Part shown: positions 19,911 through 31,675 of the stretch, one piece after another | Numbering within the stretch: the first letter of the stretch is position 1 | Layout: every line of letters begins with the position of its first letter | Program-made: the position numbers and the translations under genes | Assembly: GCA_963575745.1 (NCBI GenBank) | Contig: CAUYUJ010019370.1 | Span: forward strand, 1-64,000 | Direction: 5' to 3' | Length of the DNA: 64,000 bases | From: Prorocentrum cordatum | Lineage: Eukaryota > Sar > Dinophyceae > Prorocentrales > Prorocentraceae | Notes under the pieces: generated by a model | Told to the model about the DNA's origin: nothing | The model's database searches: none | The model's input: the letters and a program-made list of their open reading frames with translations, nothing else

Positions 19911-21050
19911 CAAAGAGGGGGTCTCCAGGCGGGCCAACGCTCCCGAAAGGCGCCAAAGAGGCCCCAAGAAACCCCAGGATGCCACGCTCAAGACAGCCCC
20001 AGAGGGCCCCAGGAAGCTCTCTAGGAGACCACCGGCAAGCCAAAAATATTTACACACCCATAGGGGCTCAGTGATTTTTGCCTCGTTGCCTTTTCGTCTC
20101 CGATGGTCTGCTGAGGCCCCCAGATCGCCCCAAAGAGGCCCCTCGACGCCCCCACAAAGCGCGCAAGAGGCCCTGCGAAGCCCCAACACGCCCTCAACGG
20201 GGACCCGAAATCGCTCCTGAGAGGTGCCGGACATACATCAAGGCGGCCCAACAGAACCTCCAATCGCACCCAGGCATCTGCGTCAAACCTCCGGTACTTC
20301 CTCCGGGGCTTCCAAGAACGCCTCAAATGGGCTTCAAGATGCCTTGGGACGCTTCCGACAGGCAAGAGAGCTCCCCACGAGAGCCTCCAGACGGCCCAAG
20401 AAGCCCGCACCAGCCCCCAAGAGGGCGCCACGATACCTCCCAGTGGTCCTCAAGACCGCCGACGAGAGCGCCAATTTCCAAACACCTCAAGGACATCAAT
20501 CGATAACTTTTGCCATTCCGCTTGTTTGCCTCCGGTACCCTTCAGGGGCTGACGCATGACCCCCACGAGAACGCCAAGATACCCTCCAAAGACGCCCCAA
20601 GCAGCCCCAAGAGGCCACAAGAGGCTTCCAAGACGCCCGAAGAGGCACCCTCGATGCACCAAAAAAGCTTCAAGAGTCCCGAAGAGCTTCCAAAGAGCCC
20701 CCAGGAGGCGCTGAAGATGGCCCGAGAAAGATTATAAGATTTTAGCGTTCTCGCTTTTCTGAGCTCCCGACGGCTCAAGACGCCCACAGGCGGCCCCCAA
20801 ACGGCCCCAGTGACCCCGAAGAGAACCTCAAGACTGCCCCAAAGGACCCCTCCATGGCCCAAGAGGCCCCGTGAAAGGGTCCAAGACGCCTCCAGGCGAG
20901 CTCACTGGAGCGGCAACACAGACGCCGACCCCGCCAGCCCAGCCCTAAGAGGCTTCCAAGAGGCTCCCAGGGGTCCACCAAATGCCCCCTAAGAGGGCCC
21001 AAGACGGCCCCCAAAGGGCCCTTGACGGTCCAAGAGGCACCCCAAAACAG
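19911..21050. repeat. GGCC-decamer array with AT-rich cores
   Basis: The decamer background continues with AT-richer cores near 20065-20105, 20500-20530 and 20725-20765. Open frames on both strands are translations of the array. Confidence 0.75.
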
Positions 21051-21059
21051 CACCAATAC

Positions 21060-21800
21060 GCCGCTGCCTTCTCATCATCGCCATTTGGTGTAACGAGTTG
21101 GCGCGTAACTTTGCTGCACGAGCTGTGAGGGCAGAGCAGCATGCACCCGCAACTAGCAGGGGACATGATTCCCGCTCGCACTGCAGACATTTTCTGCTGG
21201 AACCTCCTCGTGGCGGCCAGGGGTAACTTGATGCTGGCAGTATCTGTCGACGGCCGTCTTTCCCCAGGGGCGGCGGAGGGCATCAAGGCCAAGGAGGTAG
21301 AGAGGGCCTCCAGCAGACTCCAGTGTGCCGTGACGGCGGTCCGTGGCAGCCGACCCAGGGAGTGTAGGCCTAGGGCCCTGACTTTATAGTCCTCGCCGCA
21401 TCGGGGGGTGCGTTCACGACTCCTACTGGGAAGGCTGTCATTGGGTGCATCCTGATCGGCACACCTCGCTGACTTGAGTTCCGCGAGCAAGGGAAGGCTT
21501 GTGAGGGGTGTCTGGCCTCCCTGGCAGTGCTCCCGAGTACTGCCACGCACAAAATCGCCCTGCGGCGGATGGCTAAGCCAACCGCCAGGAGTGGCCAGTT
21601 TGACCTTTGCAGCTCTTGTTCCGCCTGCTGCACGGTATGTCTCCATGTTGCGAGGCCCGTAGCTTTGCAGAAGTGTGAGGCGACAGTGGGGTACACCCGC
21701 ATACAGCAGGGGGGCCCATTGCCGTTCGCACCGCAGGCGTTGCCTGCTGCATGTTGCTCCAACTCCAACCGAACTAATAACACCCAAGACGTCGCCAACG
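21060..21800 (-). other. Non-repetitive island with long minus frame, unassigned
   Basis: This unique sequence lies between decamer arrays. A minus-strand frame is open through the whole island (part of 20945-21895). Another minus frame reads CCMRVYPTVASHFCKATGLA and ends at 21370. Plus frames at 21141-21389 and 21527-21808 are also open. No domain is recognised. It may be an exon-bearing or retroposed segment. Confidence 0.25.
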
Positions 21801-21809
21801 TTGCCTAAG

Positions 21810-22165
21810 AGGGCCTCAGGGCAGCCCGAGAGGGCCCCAGGATGCCTCCGAGATGGCACCAGGGAGTCCCACGAGGATATCCAGGCTGCCAGCATCAGTC
21901 AAAACATGCGGCAGTCTTATTTGTAGTCGTTGTGCTATTTCTTCCCGCTCAGGATGAATCCAAGAGGGCTGCGCGGGACTAAGAGGCGCCCAAACGGATC
22001 CCATGATGGTCCCCAAAGATCCCCACGACGGACCAGGGCAGCCCAAAGACGCCTCCAAAAAGGGTTCAGGGGCGCTTTCGCAGGGGCCCACGGCGGGCCG
22101 AGAAGGCTCCAAGACGCCCCAAGAGGGTCTCAAGGCTGCCCCAGAAGGGCTCCCAGAAGACTCTT
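21810..22165. repeat. GGCC-decamer array
   Basis: CCAAGA-oriented degenerate decamers with a short AT-rich core near 21915-21950. From 22170 to 22570 I see no gene. Confidence 0.7.
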
Positions 22166-22574
22166 CCGCGACTCCCACGGAGCTGTATGATTAGCCGCGT
22201 GACGCGACAAGTTCTTATGCCCCAGTGCGTTACTATGCTTCGAGGGACAAGAACTTTTGTTGCTGACGCCGATCAGACCAGCCAGCCACCCGCGGGGCCA
22301 CGGAATGTTTGAGGCAAGGGGTGTTCCCAAATGAGCGGCAGTGATGGGATGGCCGCGCACCCAAAGGAGCGGAGGAAACTGCCATGGAGACGCCGTGGAT
22401 GGTGCGAGCATTGGGAGGTCGAACAAGTAAGCTGTCAAATTCGATGTTCCATGGTCTGTTAGTACGGTGCACCCTGGGGCCCCTGTCGTCACGAAGCTCG
22501 TGAGGGGTCATCAGGATGCTCTTGCGCGGCTCGTCGGTGGATTTCCATGGGGCCTTTGCAGCATGGATGTGACT

Positions 22575-23160
22575 CCGGGGGCCGAATTGCCAAATGGGCA
22601 GCCATTTGGAAGGGGCCATTTGACAGTGAGGCTACACTAGCAAACGTGCAGGCCCAGCCAAGGCGGTGGGGAGGAGATGGCTAGCGCATTTGGTAGTGGG
22701 GCCCAATTATCGAATAGCTTGTTTGGGGGCCAGGTCTGGGCGGCCAAGGAAGTCCGATTATCGATTTGACAGCGGGGGCGCACTGTCACATGGGCCATCG
22801 GGGAGGCAGGCCAAGACGCGGGAGTTGAGCTTCGATTGCCCATGCGTCAGCGGGGGCCCACTGTCAATCGGGGGGGGGGGGGGGGGCGAGTCGCGGGAAT
22901 TGAGCTCTGATTGCCCGTTTGACCGTGGGGGGCCACATTCAAAGTAACAATCGGGGGGGCTAGGTCGAGGCGGGCGAATTGAGCTCCGATCGCCCAATTG
23001 GCAAATGGAATCCTGTTGTCAAATGGGTCATCCGGGTTCCCGATTTCTCATTTTATAATGGGATCCCCACTGTCAACCAGCCAATCTGAAGGGAAGTGTG
23101 ACCGATTGCCCGTTTGACAGAAGGGGATCCTATCGTCAAACGGGTAAAAATCGCTCAGCA
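22575..23160. repeat. Tandem hairpin repeats, GTTTGAC/GTCAAAC type
   Basis: About eight degenerate units have a left arm such as CCCGTTTGACAG or GATTTGACAG, a G-rich loop (AGGGGATCC, GGGGGC) and a right arm such as CTGTCAAA or GTCAAACGGG. The clearest is at about 23117-23152 with a 10-bp stem. A G18-type run is at about 22870-22888. Confidence 0.6.
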
Positions 23161-23769
23161 TTTTCCGCTGCAATGTTGCCCCCCCCTTCCCCATACGCCC
23201 CTGTCCCGGGGGGATTGTAGGTGCCGAAAATCTCACACGCTTTGATGACCCCAAAGGGGTCGACGGGCTCCGTGACTGCCCCACAAACCCGTTGCTATCC
23301 GTCAGAAGGCCTGGCACCATGCGCTAAGGGTGGCCTACGCTCGGGGCACTTCTCCTTCGGTAAACCTTTTCCCGGAAAGGGCGGGGGCCCAGGGTTCTCT
23401 TTTAGTAGGTAAACCTGTCCCCCGGTGCCAACTTGAGGGAGGCCGGCGAATTTTTTCCCTGATAAATAACGAGGTCGAAGGAGGCCGGCGAATTAAAATT
23501 TGAGGATGTCTCGAGCGAAACGCTTGTTTTTGAAATCCCGATCGATAAATCACAGGGTGCGGGCCACTTTTTCGTGTGTTGAGGATGTCTCGAGCGAAAC
23601 GCTTGCTCCGCAGAGTTTGCCGAGGATGTCTCGAGCGAAACGCTTGTTTTGCAGAGCCGACCGCGACGCGGAAAAGCGCCCCGCGCGAAGGAATTTCGAT
23701 GATGTCTCGACTAATTCCTTTGTTTTTGTACGATTTCCTGGAATTTTGGCAGGATGTCCGAGCGAAATG

Positions 23770-24868
23770 CACGACCCCACCCAGCACGACCACGCCCCAG
23801 CACGACCACACCCCAGCACGAACACACACGACCAGCACGACCACACCCCAGCACGACCACACCCCAGCACGACCACACCCCAGCACGACCCGACCCCAGC
23901 ACGACCCTACCCCAGCAAGACCACACCCCAGCACGACCACACCCCAGCACGACCACCACAGCACGACACGACCACGCCCCAGCACGACCACGCCCCAGCA
24001 CGACCACGCCCCAGCACGACCACGCCCCAGCACGACCACACCCCCAGCACGACCACCCCCCAGCACGACCAGCACGACCACTCCCCAGCACGACCACACC
24101 CAGCACGACCACACCCCAGCACGACCACACCCCAGCACGACACACCCCAGCACGACCCCACCCCAGCACGACCCACCCCAGCACGACCCCAGCAAGACGA
24201 CCACACCCCAGCACGACCACCACAGCACGACCACAGCACGACCACACGACCACGCCCCAGCACGACCACGCCCCACACCCACCACGACCACAGCACGACC
24301 ACGCACGACCAGCACGACCACAGCACGACCACCCCCCCAGCACGACCACCCCCCAGCACGACCACACCCCAGCACGACCACACCCCAGCACGACCACCCC
24401 CAGCACGACCACGCCCCAGCACGACCACACCCCAGCACGACCACGCACGACCACCCCAGCACGACCACCCCCCCAGCACGACCACACCCCAGCACGACCA
24501 CACCCCAGCACGACCACCCCAGCACCGCACGACCACAGCACCCAGCACGACCACACCCCAGCACGACCACACCCCAGCACGACCACACCCCAGCACGACC
24601 ACACCCCAGCACGACCCCACCCCAGCACGACCCCACCCCAGCACGACCCCACCCTAGCAAGACCACACCCCAGCACGACCACACCCCAGCACGACCTCAC
24701 CACAGCACGACCACACCCCAGCACGACCACGCCCCAGCACGACCACGCCCCAGCACGACCACGCCCCAGCACGCACGACCACCCCCCCAGCACGACCACA
24801 CCCCAGCACGACCACCCCCCAGCACGACCACACCCCAGCACGACCACTCCCCAGCACGACCACACCGC
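23770..24868. repeat. CACGACCACACCCCAG minisatellite
   Basis: About 70 units of 12-16 bp with CACGACCA and CCCCAG blocks. It occupies the place taken in copies B and C by GGCACGTCCC-type repeats. The long frames here (for example 23335-24684 and 23754-25055) are translations of the minisatellite. Confidence 0.95.
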
Positions 24869-24887
24869 CTTGGTTGAGTGGTTGCCT

Positions 24888-25035
24888 GTCGTCGTGGAAT
24901 GTTTCGTGGGGTGTCCCGTGGAATGTTTCGCGGGGTGTCCTCGTGGAATGTTTCGTGAGGTGTCTCGCGGAATGTTTCGTGAGGTGTCTCGTGGGATGTT
25001 TCGTGAGGTGTCTCGTGGGATGTTTCGTGAGGTGT
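24888..25035. repeat. ~24-bp GGAATGTTTCGTGAGGTGTC repeat
   Basis: About six direct units of 23-25 bp lie inside copy A, just before its right end. Confidence 0.85.
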
Positions 25036-25119
25036 TGCCCCGTTGGGTATCGTGAAAACGTGCCCATGCTCCACATGTCTATATCCCTTTCCGGGTTCGT
25101 GGGTCCATCATGTTTTTTT

Positions 25120-26633
25120 CCCGGAAAGGGCAAAGGCCCAGGGTTCTCTTTTAGTTTTGTTTCCCCCCGGTTTTGACGGCTGTAGGGCCGGCGAATTTCT
25201 TTTGCGATAAATAACGAGGTCGCGTAGGGCCGGCGAATTAAAAATTGAGGATGTCCCTAGCGAAACGCTTGTTTTTCAGAATTTGTTGAGGATGTCTCGA
25301 GCGGAGCGCTGGTTTTGCAGAGTTGGGGATGTCTCGAGCGAAACGCTTGTTTTCAGAATTTGTTGAGGATGTCTCGAGCGAAACGCTAATTTTGCAGAGC
25401 CGACCGCGACACGGAAAAGCGCCCCGCGCGCAGGAATTCCGATGATGTCTCGCGCGTGCCGCGTCCCGCGCGCAGGAATTTCGAGGATGTCTCGACTAAT
25501 TCGTTTGTTTTGCTAGGATTTCCTTGAATTTTGGCAGGATGTCTCGAGCGAAATGCTTGTCTTTCATAATTTGTTGAAGACGTTTCGAGCGAAACGCTGG
25601 TTTTGCAAAGTTGGGGGATGTCTCGAGCAGGGGCCTCGTGGGGGGCCTCGTGGGGGTCCAGAATTCAGAGGGTGTCTCAGGCGAAATGCTTGTTTTCACG
25701 TCCCGCTCGCAAGAATTCCGAGGATGTCTCGCGCGTGCCGCGTCCCGCGCGCAGGAATTCTGAGGATGTTGGCAGGATGTCTCGAGCGAAACGCTTGTCC
25801 CCAGCACGTTCCGTAGCGCGTCCCCTTGGCACGTCCCGCGGTGCGTCCCCATGGCACGTCCCTTGGCACGTCGCTTGGCGGGTCCCTTGAGACGTTCCGC
25901 GTCGCGTCCTCCTGGCATGCCCCCCTGTCCATTAGCTCTGGGGCAGCTACTATGTGTTCAGGCAGCTCGAGCTTAAGATCCAGATCAGTTCGGTCAGGAC
26001 TCGGATGCAAAGGAGGACTCGATCCACGAGGCTATAGAGCACAATCGCGGCATGGCACATCGCAATTCAGCACGGCGCAGCACAGCACAGATTTCGGCAC
26101 GGTACATCAAGATCGATACACTCAGCATTGCAACTTGGCACGTTCCTTGGCACGTTCCGTGGCGCGTCCCTTGGCGAGTCTCCCTGGCATGTCGCGTGGC
26201 GCGTCCCCTGGCACATCCCGTGGCACATCCATTGGCACGTTCCGTAGCGCGTCCCTTTGGCACGTCCCGCGGTGCGACCCCATGGCATGTCCCCTGGCAC
26301 GTCGCCTGGCGCATCCCTTGGGACGTTTCGCGGCGCGTCCTCCTGACATGCTCCCCTGTCCATCAGCTCTGGGGCAGCTACTATGTGTTCAGGCAGCTCG
26401 AGCTTAAGATCGAGATCAGTTCGGTCAGGACTCGGATGCAAAGGAGGACTCGATCCACGAGGCTATAGAGCACAATCGCGGCATGGCACATCGCAATTCA
26501 GCACGGTGCAGCACAGCACAGCCCTCGGCAGGGTACATCGAGATCGATACATTCAGCATTGCATTTGCCCGTCACCCAATCAGGTGTCTTTGAAAACGCT
26601 GCCATGTGTTACAGTTCTATATTCCTTTCCGGG
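25120..26633 (+). mobile_element. Composite CCCGGAAAGG-ended element, copy B
   Basis: It starts 25 bp after the end of copy A. It has the same left half (GGGCAAAGGCCCAGGGTTCTC, paired GGCCGGCGAATT, GATAAATAACGAGGTCGCG, GAGGATGTCTCGAGCGAAAC units), then GGCACGTCCC/GGCACGTTCC repeats. A ~230-bp segment with GGCAGCTCGAGCTTAAGATC appears twice (about 25920 and 26345), followed by AGGTGTCTTTGAAA and the right end CCTTTCCGGGTTCGTGGGTC. Confidence 0.55.
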
Positions 26634-26639
26634 TTCGTG

Positions 26640-26695
26640 GGTCGATCATGTTTGTTTGTTTGTTTGTTTGTTTGTTTGTGTGTGTGTGTGGATTA
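26640..26695. repeat. (GTTT)n and (GT)n
   Basis: A GTTT tetranucleotide run passes into a GT run directly behind the right end of copy B. Confidence 0.9.
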
Positions 26696-26727
26696 GTGCA
26701 TGCCTATTGTCAATGACTGCGGAGTCG

Positions 26728-26775
26728 GCTAGAACCTAAGCGCGCGCGTAGCGCGCGCGTGCATGGTTACCATAT
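26728..26775. repeat. GAACC...GGTTACC hairpin element, copy 2
   Basis: AGAACCTAAGCGCGCGCG, TA, then GCGCGCGCGTGCATGGTT: arms of GC-only sequence bordered by AACC and GGTT. It is followed directly by an ATACACAT/TATA microsatellite (26778-26845), as in the other two copies. Confidence 0.6.
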
Positions 26776-26899
26776 TTACATACACATGTATACACATAAT
26801 ACACACACATCTATATATATATATATATGTATATATATATGTGCCGGAATACAGGGCGGGGGCCTCCGGGGCCGGGGCTTCGACGGGGCATGGGGTCCA

Positions 26900-27190
26900 C
26901 GGCTCGCCGGAGCCGTTCGGAAGGAGGCCTGGGCGGCTCCGAGACGCGCCAAGATCCCCTCCAGACGTGCCCAGCGTGGTCCACGACGGCAGCCACTCGT
27001 CGACAGATCGCCCCACGACGCCCAAAATGCCTCCCAGCCTACAGGCCGCCAAGACGCCCCAAAAGGCCCCCAAGAAGAGGCCTACCCACAGGGCCCCAAG
27101 AGCCCCAAGTCATTGATTTTCCTGAAGAACTTGCATTCTCAGCGCACACGATTTTCCGGCTTTCGCGGCGTTGACGACGGCCCCATCAAT
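26900..27190. repeat. GGCC-decamer array and AT-rich core
   Basis: CCAAGA-oriented decamers are followed by the core TCATTGATTTTCC...GATTTTCCGGCTTTCGCGGCG. From 27190 to 27860 I see no gene. A CT-rich stretch lies at about 27625-27680. Confidence 0.65.
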
Positions 27191-27864
27191 CCCCAAGGTC
27201 AAGGCCAAGGTCAAGCCTATATGCCCGCGAAGGGGCGGCCGCTTGGGGCACCGGCGGGTGAAAACTGGCAGGCGCTCACGTGGTGAAGGAAATCTCCAGT
27301 CATACACTTCCAAGAACGTGCGTCTCTGGCTGCTACTCTCCAGTCACCGATCCCGTACTCGTCGCAGCAGCTCTAGACATTGGACTCCCACGTTTTCCGC
27401 GGTCTCCCTTGGGACCTGTTTCTGGCAGGTGACCATGCAAGAACACGAGATAGCCACCTCTCAGCGGGCAGGTTTGCGACGTACCCGGCGAAGTTCCAGT
27501 ATTGCCGAAGCAGTACTTCCGACCCATAAGTCCCCAATGTAGCCCCAAGACGGCCCCATTCACGGCCTACTCAGGGGCTTCAGGCTTTTATTGTACACCA
27601 CCCTTCCACCGGACTCTGTTTCGGTTCCCCGCCCTCCTCCTCCCCCTCCCCTCCGCGTCCTCCTCCCTCTTCCTCGGCTTAGTTGTGTGCTTTGTTCGGT
27701 CTGGCGCATCCCGTCCCCACGGTGGGCATTTTGCCGGAAACGGGGGGCTCTGCGCAGCGAGGTCGATGCACGCGTAACGGCGTGCGCTCGTAAATTGAGC
27801 ATAGTACGTATTCAAATTCGTTCCCCGCGTCCTCTCCTGTCTCCTCTTCTTGCCGGTGCTTTTT

Positions 27865-29330
27865 CCCGGAAAGGGCAAAGGCCCAGGGTTCTCTTTTAGT
27901 TGGTTTCCCCCCGGTTTTGACGGCTGTAGGGCCGGCGAATTTCTTTTGTGATAAATAACGAGGTCGCGTAGGGCCGGCGAATTAAACATTGAGGATGTCT
28001 CGAGCGAAACGCTAGTTTTCAGAATTTGTTGAGGATGTCTCGAGCGAAACGCTTGTTTTGTGTGATAGATTGTCTTCTCCTGGGAACCAGAGACCAGAAT
28101 TCAGAGGATCTCTGAAGTAAAATGCTTGGTTTCACGCCTCTAGGTGGCCCAGACAGATGTCTAGCATGAGGATTTGTTGAGGATGTCTCGAACCAGAGGC
28201 TTGTTTTCACGTGTCCAGGTCGCCCAGGCGGATGTCTAGCATGAGCATTTGTTGAGGATGTCTCGAGCGAGACGCTTGTTTGCACGTGTCCAGGTTGCCC
28301 AGGCGGATGTCTAGCATGAGGATGTGCTGACAACGTCTTGAGCGAAACGGGTGTTTTCACGTGTCCAGGTCGCCCAGGCACAGCACAGCCCTCGGCACGG
28401 TACATCAATATCGATACCCTTAGCATTGCAGCCTGGCATGTTGCCTGGCACGTTCCGCGGAGCGTCCCGTGGCGAGTCCCCCTGGCACGTCCCTCGGCAC
28501 GTCCATTGGCACGTTCCGTAGCGCGTCCCTTTGGCACGTCCCGCGGTGCGTGCCCATGGCACGTCCCCTGGCACGTCGCCTGGCGCGTCCCTTGGGACGT
28601 TCCGCGGCGCGTCCTCTTGGCATTTTCCCTCTGTCGATTAGTTCTGGGGCAGCTACCTCTGCTCAGGCAGCTCGAGCTTACGCTCCAGATCAGTTCGGTG
28701 AGGACTCGGATGCCAGGGAGGACTCGATCCACAACGCTATATAGAGCACAATCGCGGCATGGCACATCGCAGTTCAGCACGGCGTAGCACAGCACAGCCG
28801 TCGGCACGGTACATCAAGATCGATACACTCAACTATGCACCTTGGCACGTTCCTTGGCGCGTTCCGTGGCGAGTCTACCTGGCACGTCGCGCGGCGCGTC
28901 CCCTGGCACGTCCCTCGGCACGTCCATTGGCACGTTCCGTAGCGCGTCCCCTTGGCACGTCCCGCGGTGCGTGCCCATGGCACGTCCCCTGGCACGTCGC
29001 CTGGCGTGTCCCTTGGGACGTTCCGCGGTGCGTCCTCCTGGCATGTTCCCTCTGTCGATTAGTTCTGGGGCAGCTACCATCTGCTCAGGCAGCTCGAGCT
29101 TACGCTCCAGATCAGTTCGGTGAGGACTCGGATGCCAGGGAGGACTCGATCCACAACGCTATACAGAGCACAATCGCGGCATGGCACATCGCAGTTCAGC
29201 ACGGCGTAGCACAGCACAGCCCTCGGCACAGTACATCATCATCGATACATTCAGCATTGCATGTGCCCGTCGCCCAATCAGGTGTCTTTGAAATGTTGCA
29301 ATGCATTACCTTTCTATATTCCTTTCCGGG
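27865..29330 (+). mobile_element. Composite CCCGGAAAGG-ended element, copy C
   Basis: The left half is nearly identical to copy B. It then has GAGGATGTCTCGAGCGAAAC units separated by TTCACGTGTCCAGGTCGCCC spacers, two rounds of GGCACGTCCC repeats, and the AGCTCGAGCTTACGCTCCAG segment twice (about 28640 and 29060). It ends AGGTGTCTTTGAAA...CCTTTCCGGG. Confidence 0.55.
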
Positions 29331-29379
29331 TTCGTGGGTCGATCATGTTTACTGCTGTGACGTTGCCGTAAACAAAAAA

Positions 29380-29640
29380 GGGTTCCCAAGAGGCCCCTAA
29401 GACGGCCCGAGGGGGCGCCAAGACGGCCCAAGAGGCGCCCAAGAGGGCCCGAGAGAGCCCCAAGGCGGCCCCAAGAGGGGCTCAGGGGGGGACAACGAAC
29501 CGACAATTCCGGGATTCCAGGCGAATAATCAACTCCCAGGAGGCCCCAAGAGACCCTCAAGAAGCCCCAAGAGGCCACCAAGGGGCCCCAAGAGGCCGAC
29601 AAAACCAGCCCCGAGAGGCTTCGAAACTGCTTCCAAGAGG
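29380..29640. repeat. GGCC-decamer array
   Basis: CCAAGA-oriented decamers. The following stretch to 29880 shows no gene. Confidence 0.65.
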
Positions 29641-29879
29641 CAGGATGGGCCGAATGCCCCTAGATAATTTGAGCGGCCAGGGGGAGGCCCTGGAGGGACC
29701 AGGAGGGGGTCCATCGGATGACGACACTTGTAATATCCCCTGACTGCACCATCTTCCTGCTCTTCTTCTTCCATTCGTTGCCTGCTCCTCCTCGTCCTCT
29801 TCGGTTTTTCACAGGTTTCCCGCCCAGTTGTTTTCAAGGTACGCGATAATCGGTGGCCGGCGACGACGACGGAACGCCC

Positions 29880-30560
29880 CAACATCGGTGATGACGACGT
29901 CGGAACGCCCCAAGCAGGCCCCCCCCCAAGACATTCCCGCAATTCATGTTCCCAGCAGTCCTTGCGGGAACATGATTCGCCGGGCTCTCAACATGGCTCC
30001 TCAAGAGGCGACGACGACGACGGACTGGCCCAAGCAGCCCCCAAAGACATTCCCAAATATCATGCTCCCAGAAGTCCTTCTGGGTACATGATTCATCAGG
30101 CCCAAGGCACGGCCGACGCTAATGAGGCAGCGCCATCAGCAGCCCTCCAAGATTGCAGCACGCCCAAAAATTATGTTCCTAGAAGGCCTGCCAGGAACAT
30201 GATTCATCAGGCCCCCAACATGGCTCCCAAGAGGCTATGATGAAGACGGAACGCCCCACACAGCCCTCCAAGACTTTTCCAACATTCATTTTGCCGACAA
30301 ACTTTCCGGGGACATCATTCCTTGCGCCGTCAAAAGGCCTCGCCAAGAGGCGGCGACAACGACGGAACGGCCCAAGCAGGCCCCCAAAACACTCCCAAAA
30401 AACATTTCCCCAGAAGGCTTGCCGGAAGCATGATTCATCAGGCCCCTAACATGGGCGACGACGACGACGACGGCAGCCTCCAAGACGTTCCCACCATTCA
30501 GGTTCCGAGAAGGGCTTCTGGGACTTGGATTCATGAGGCCCTCCCCACGGGCGATGACGA
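29880..30560. repeat. Tandem ~115-bp units with a conserved stem-loop
   Basis: Six units contain (GAC)n/GGAACGGCCCAAGCAGCCC, then a ~30-bp hairpin, then ATGATTCATCAGGCCC. The first three hairpins are exactly 30 bp (29945-29974, 30061-30090 and 30172-30201). The outer arms CATGTTCCC/GGGAACATG and ATGTTCCT/AGGAACAT differ between units but stay paired. The later units are more degenerate. From 30600 to 31030 I see no gene. Confidence 0.75.
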
Positions 30561-31029
30561 CGACGGAACGTTTTCGGCCGTTCTCAGGCTCCACAATCCT
30601 TCATTGGTCTTCTGGAGCGAACAAACCGCTCAGGAGAATAAAGCCGGATAAAGCTGATCCCGGGGAAGAAGTTCACACATCCAGGGCCGCCGTTGGGAAA
30701 AAAATCGCGACGTCGGGGGTGGTGGCGGGAGGGTAGGGAAAGCTGCGGAGGTTATTCAGTATCGGCTAACTGACCCCAATTTGCCCTTCCCCCCGCCGCC
30801 GAGGTAAAGATTTTCCCCCTGAAACCCGAGGGAGACGGCATACATCCCACCGTGTGGGGGGGTAAATCGCTCAGTGGGACGAGGGCAACGCCAGTGGTAA
30901 TATTGGTCGGTTAAACGATATCCAGTTATGATATCAGCTGCGCGCAGTTAATCTTAGCGGCCCGACGGGCGGCTGAGAAAGTTTCTCGGTCACATTGCTC
31001 TGTCTGGTTTCCCAGATAGGCCCCACCAA

Positions 31030-31330
31030 GGCTCTGAGGGAAGCCCAACGGGGCCTCGAGAGTGGACCAGAGGGGGCCCAAGAGGACCCCAGGAGGGCCC
31101 CCCAAAGGCCACACGACTGGCACCCAAGAGGGGCTCGGGGGTGCCACTGTCGGGGTGCCATCTTCGGTCCTCTTGGAGTGTTGTTGGCCCCTCCCGGGCT
31201 GCTCTTGGGCTTCTTTTGGACACGGATGGGGTCTTTGAGAGGGCTCCAAGACGCCTCGAAGATGGTTCCAAGGGGGGGGGGAGTGCAGGCTCAAAAGGAA
31301 GTGCCGCGAGGGAGGCCGCGGCGAGGATTG
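31030..31330. repeat. GGCC-decamer array
   Basis: Degenerate decamers occur in CCAAGAG and then CCTCTTGG orientation. CAAAC words follow to 31410. Confidence 0.55.
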
Positions 31331-31479
31331 GGACCTGCAAAACCAAACAAACCAAACAAACAAAAAGACACAGTGTTCGTGGCTCCACAAACCAAATAAC
31401 CAAAACAACCAAACATTCACAGTGTTTCCTTGCACTGACGGCGCCATGCGCTGTCTGGTATTGGTTCTGTCTTGCTACG

Positions 31480-31675
31480 GAGAGTAGGCGGAGGAGGAGG
31501 AGGAGGAACAGGAGGAGGAGGAGCAGGAGGAGGAGGAGGGGGAGGAGGAGGAGAGGCCTGGGGATTGTGGAGTACTTCGGTGTTCCAGAGGTTTTTTTTA
31601 CGAGCTTGAACCCTTCTCTTCATCATTATCCTTATCTTACCTCTCTCGATATGTATATATATATATATATATGAA
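31480..31675. repeat. GGA tract and TA microsatellite
   Basis: A GGA/GCA tract (31484-31556) and, at 31652-31672, a TA dinucleotide run, with unremarkable sequence between. Confidence 0.85.

Larger units (their letters stand above)
23371..25095 (+). mobile_element. Composite CCCGGAAAGG-ended element, copy A
   Basis: The element starts CCCGGAAAGGGCGGGGGCCC and ends CCTTTCCGGG, which is a 10-bp terminal inverted repeat. Internal order: CCAGGGTTCTCTTTTAG; two GGCCGGCGAATT words around GATAAATAACGAGGTCG; several GAGGATGTCTCGAGCGAAAC units; then a large CACGACCACACCCCAG minisatellite; then GGAATGTTTCG repeats. Copies B and C have the same ends and left half. No transposase frame is present, so it would be non-autonomous if mobile. 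Confidence 0.5.

Noticed and set aside
23335-25055. Frames of 385-449 codons rich in Pro-Ser-Thr-Thr-Thr or Cys-Gly-Arg-Ala-Gly
   Set aside because: Translations of the CACGACCACACCCCAG minisatellite. All six frames are affected.
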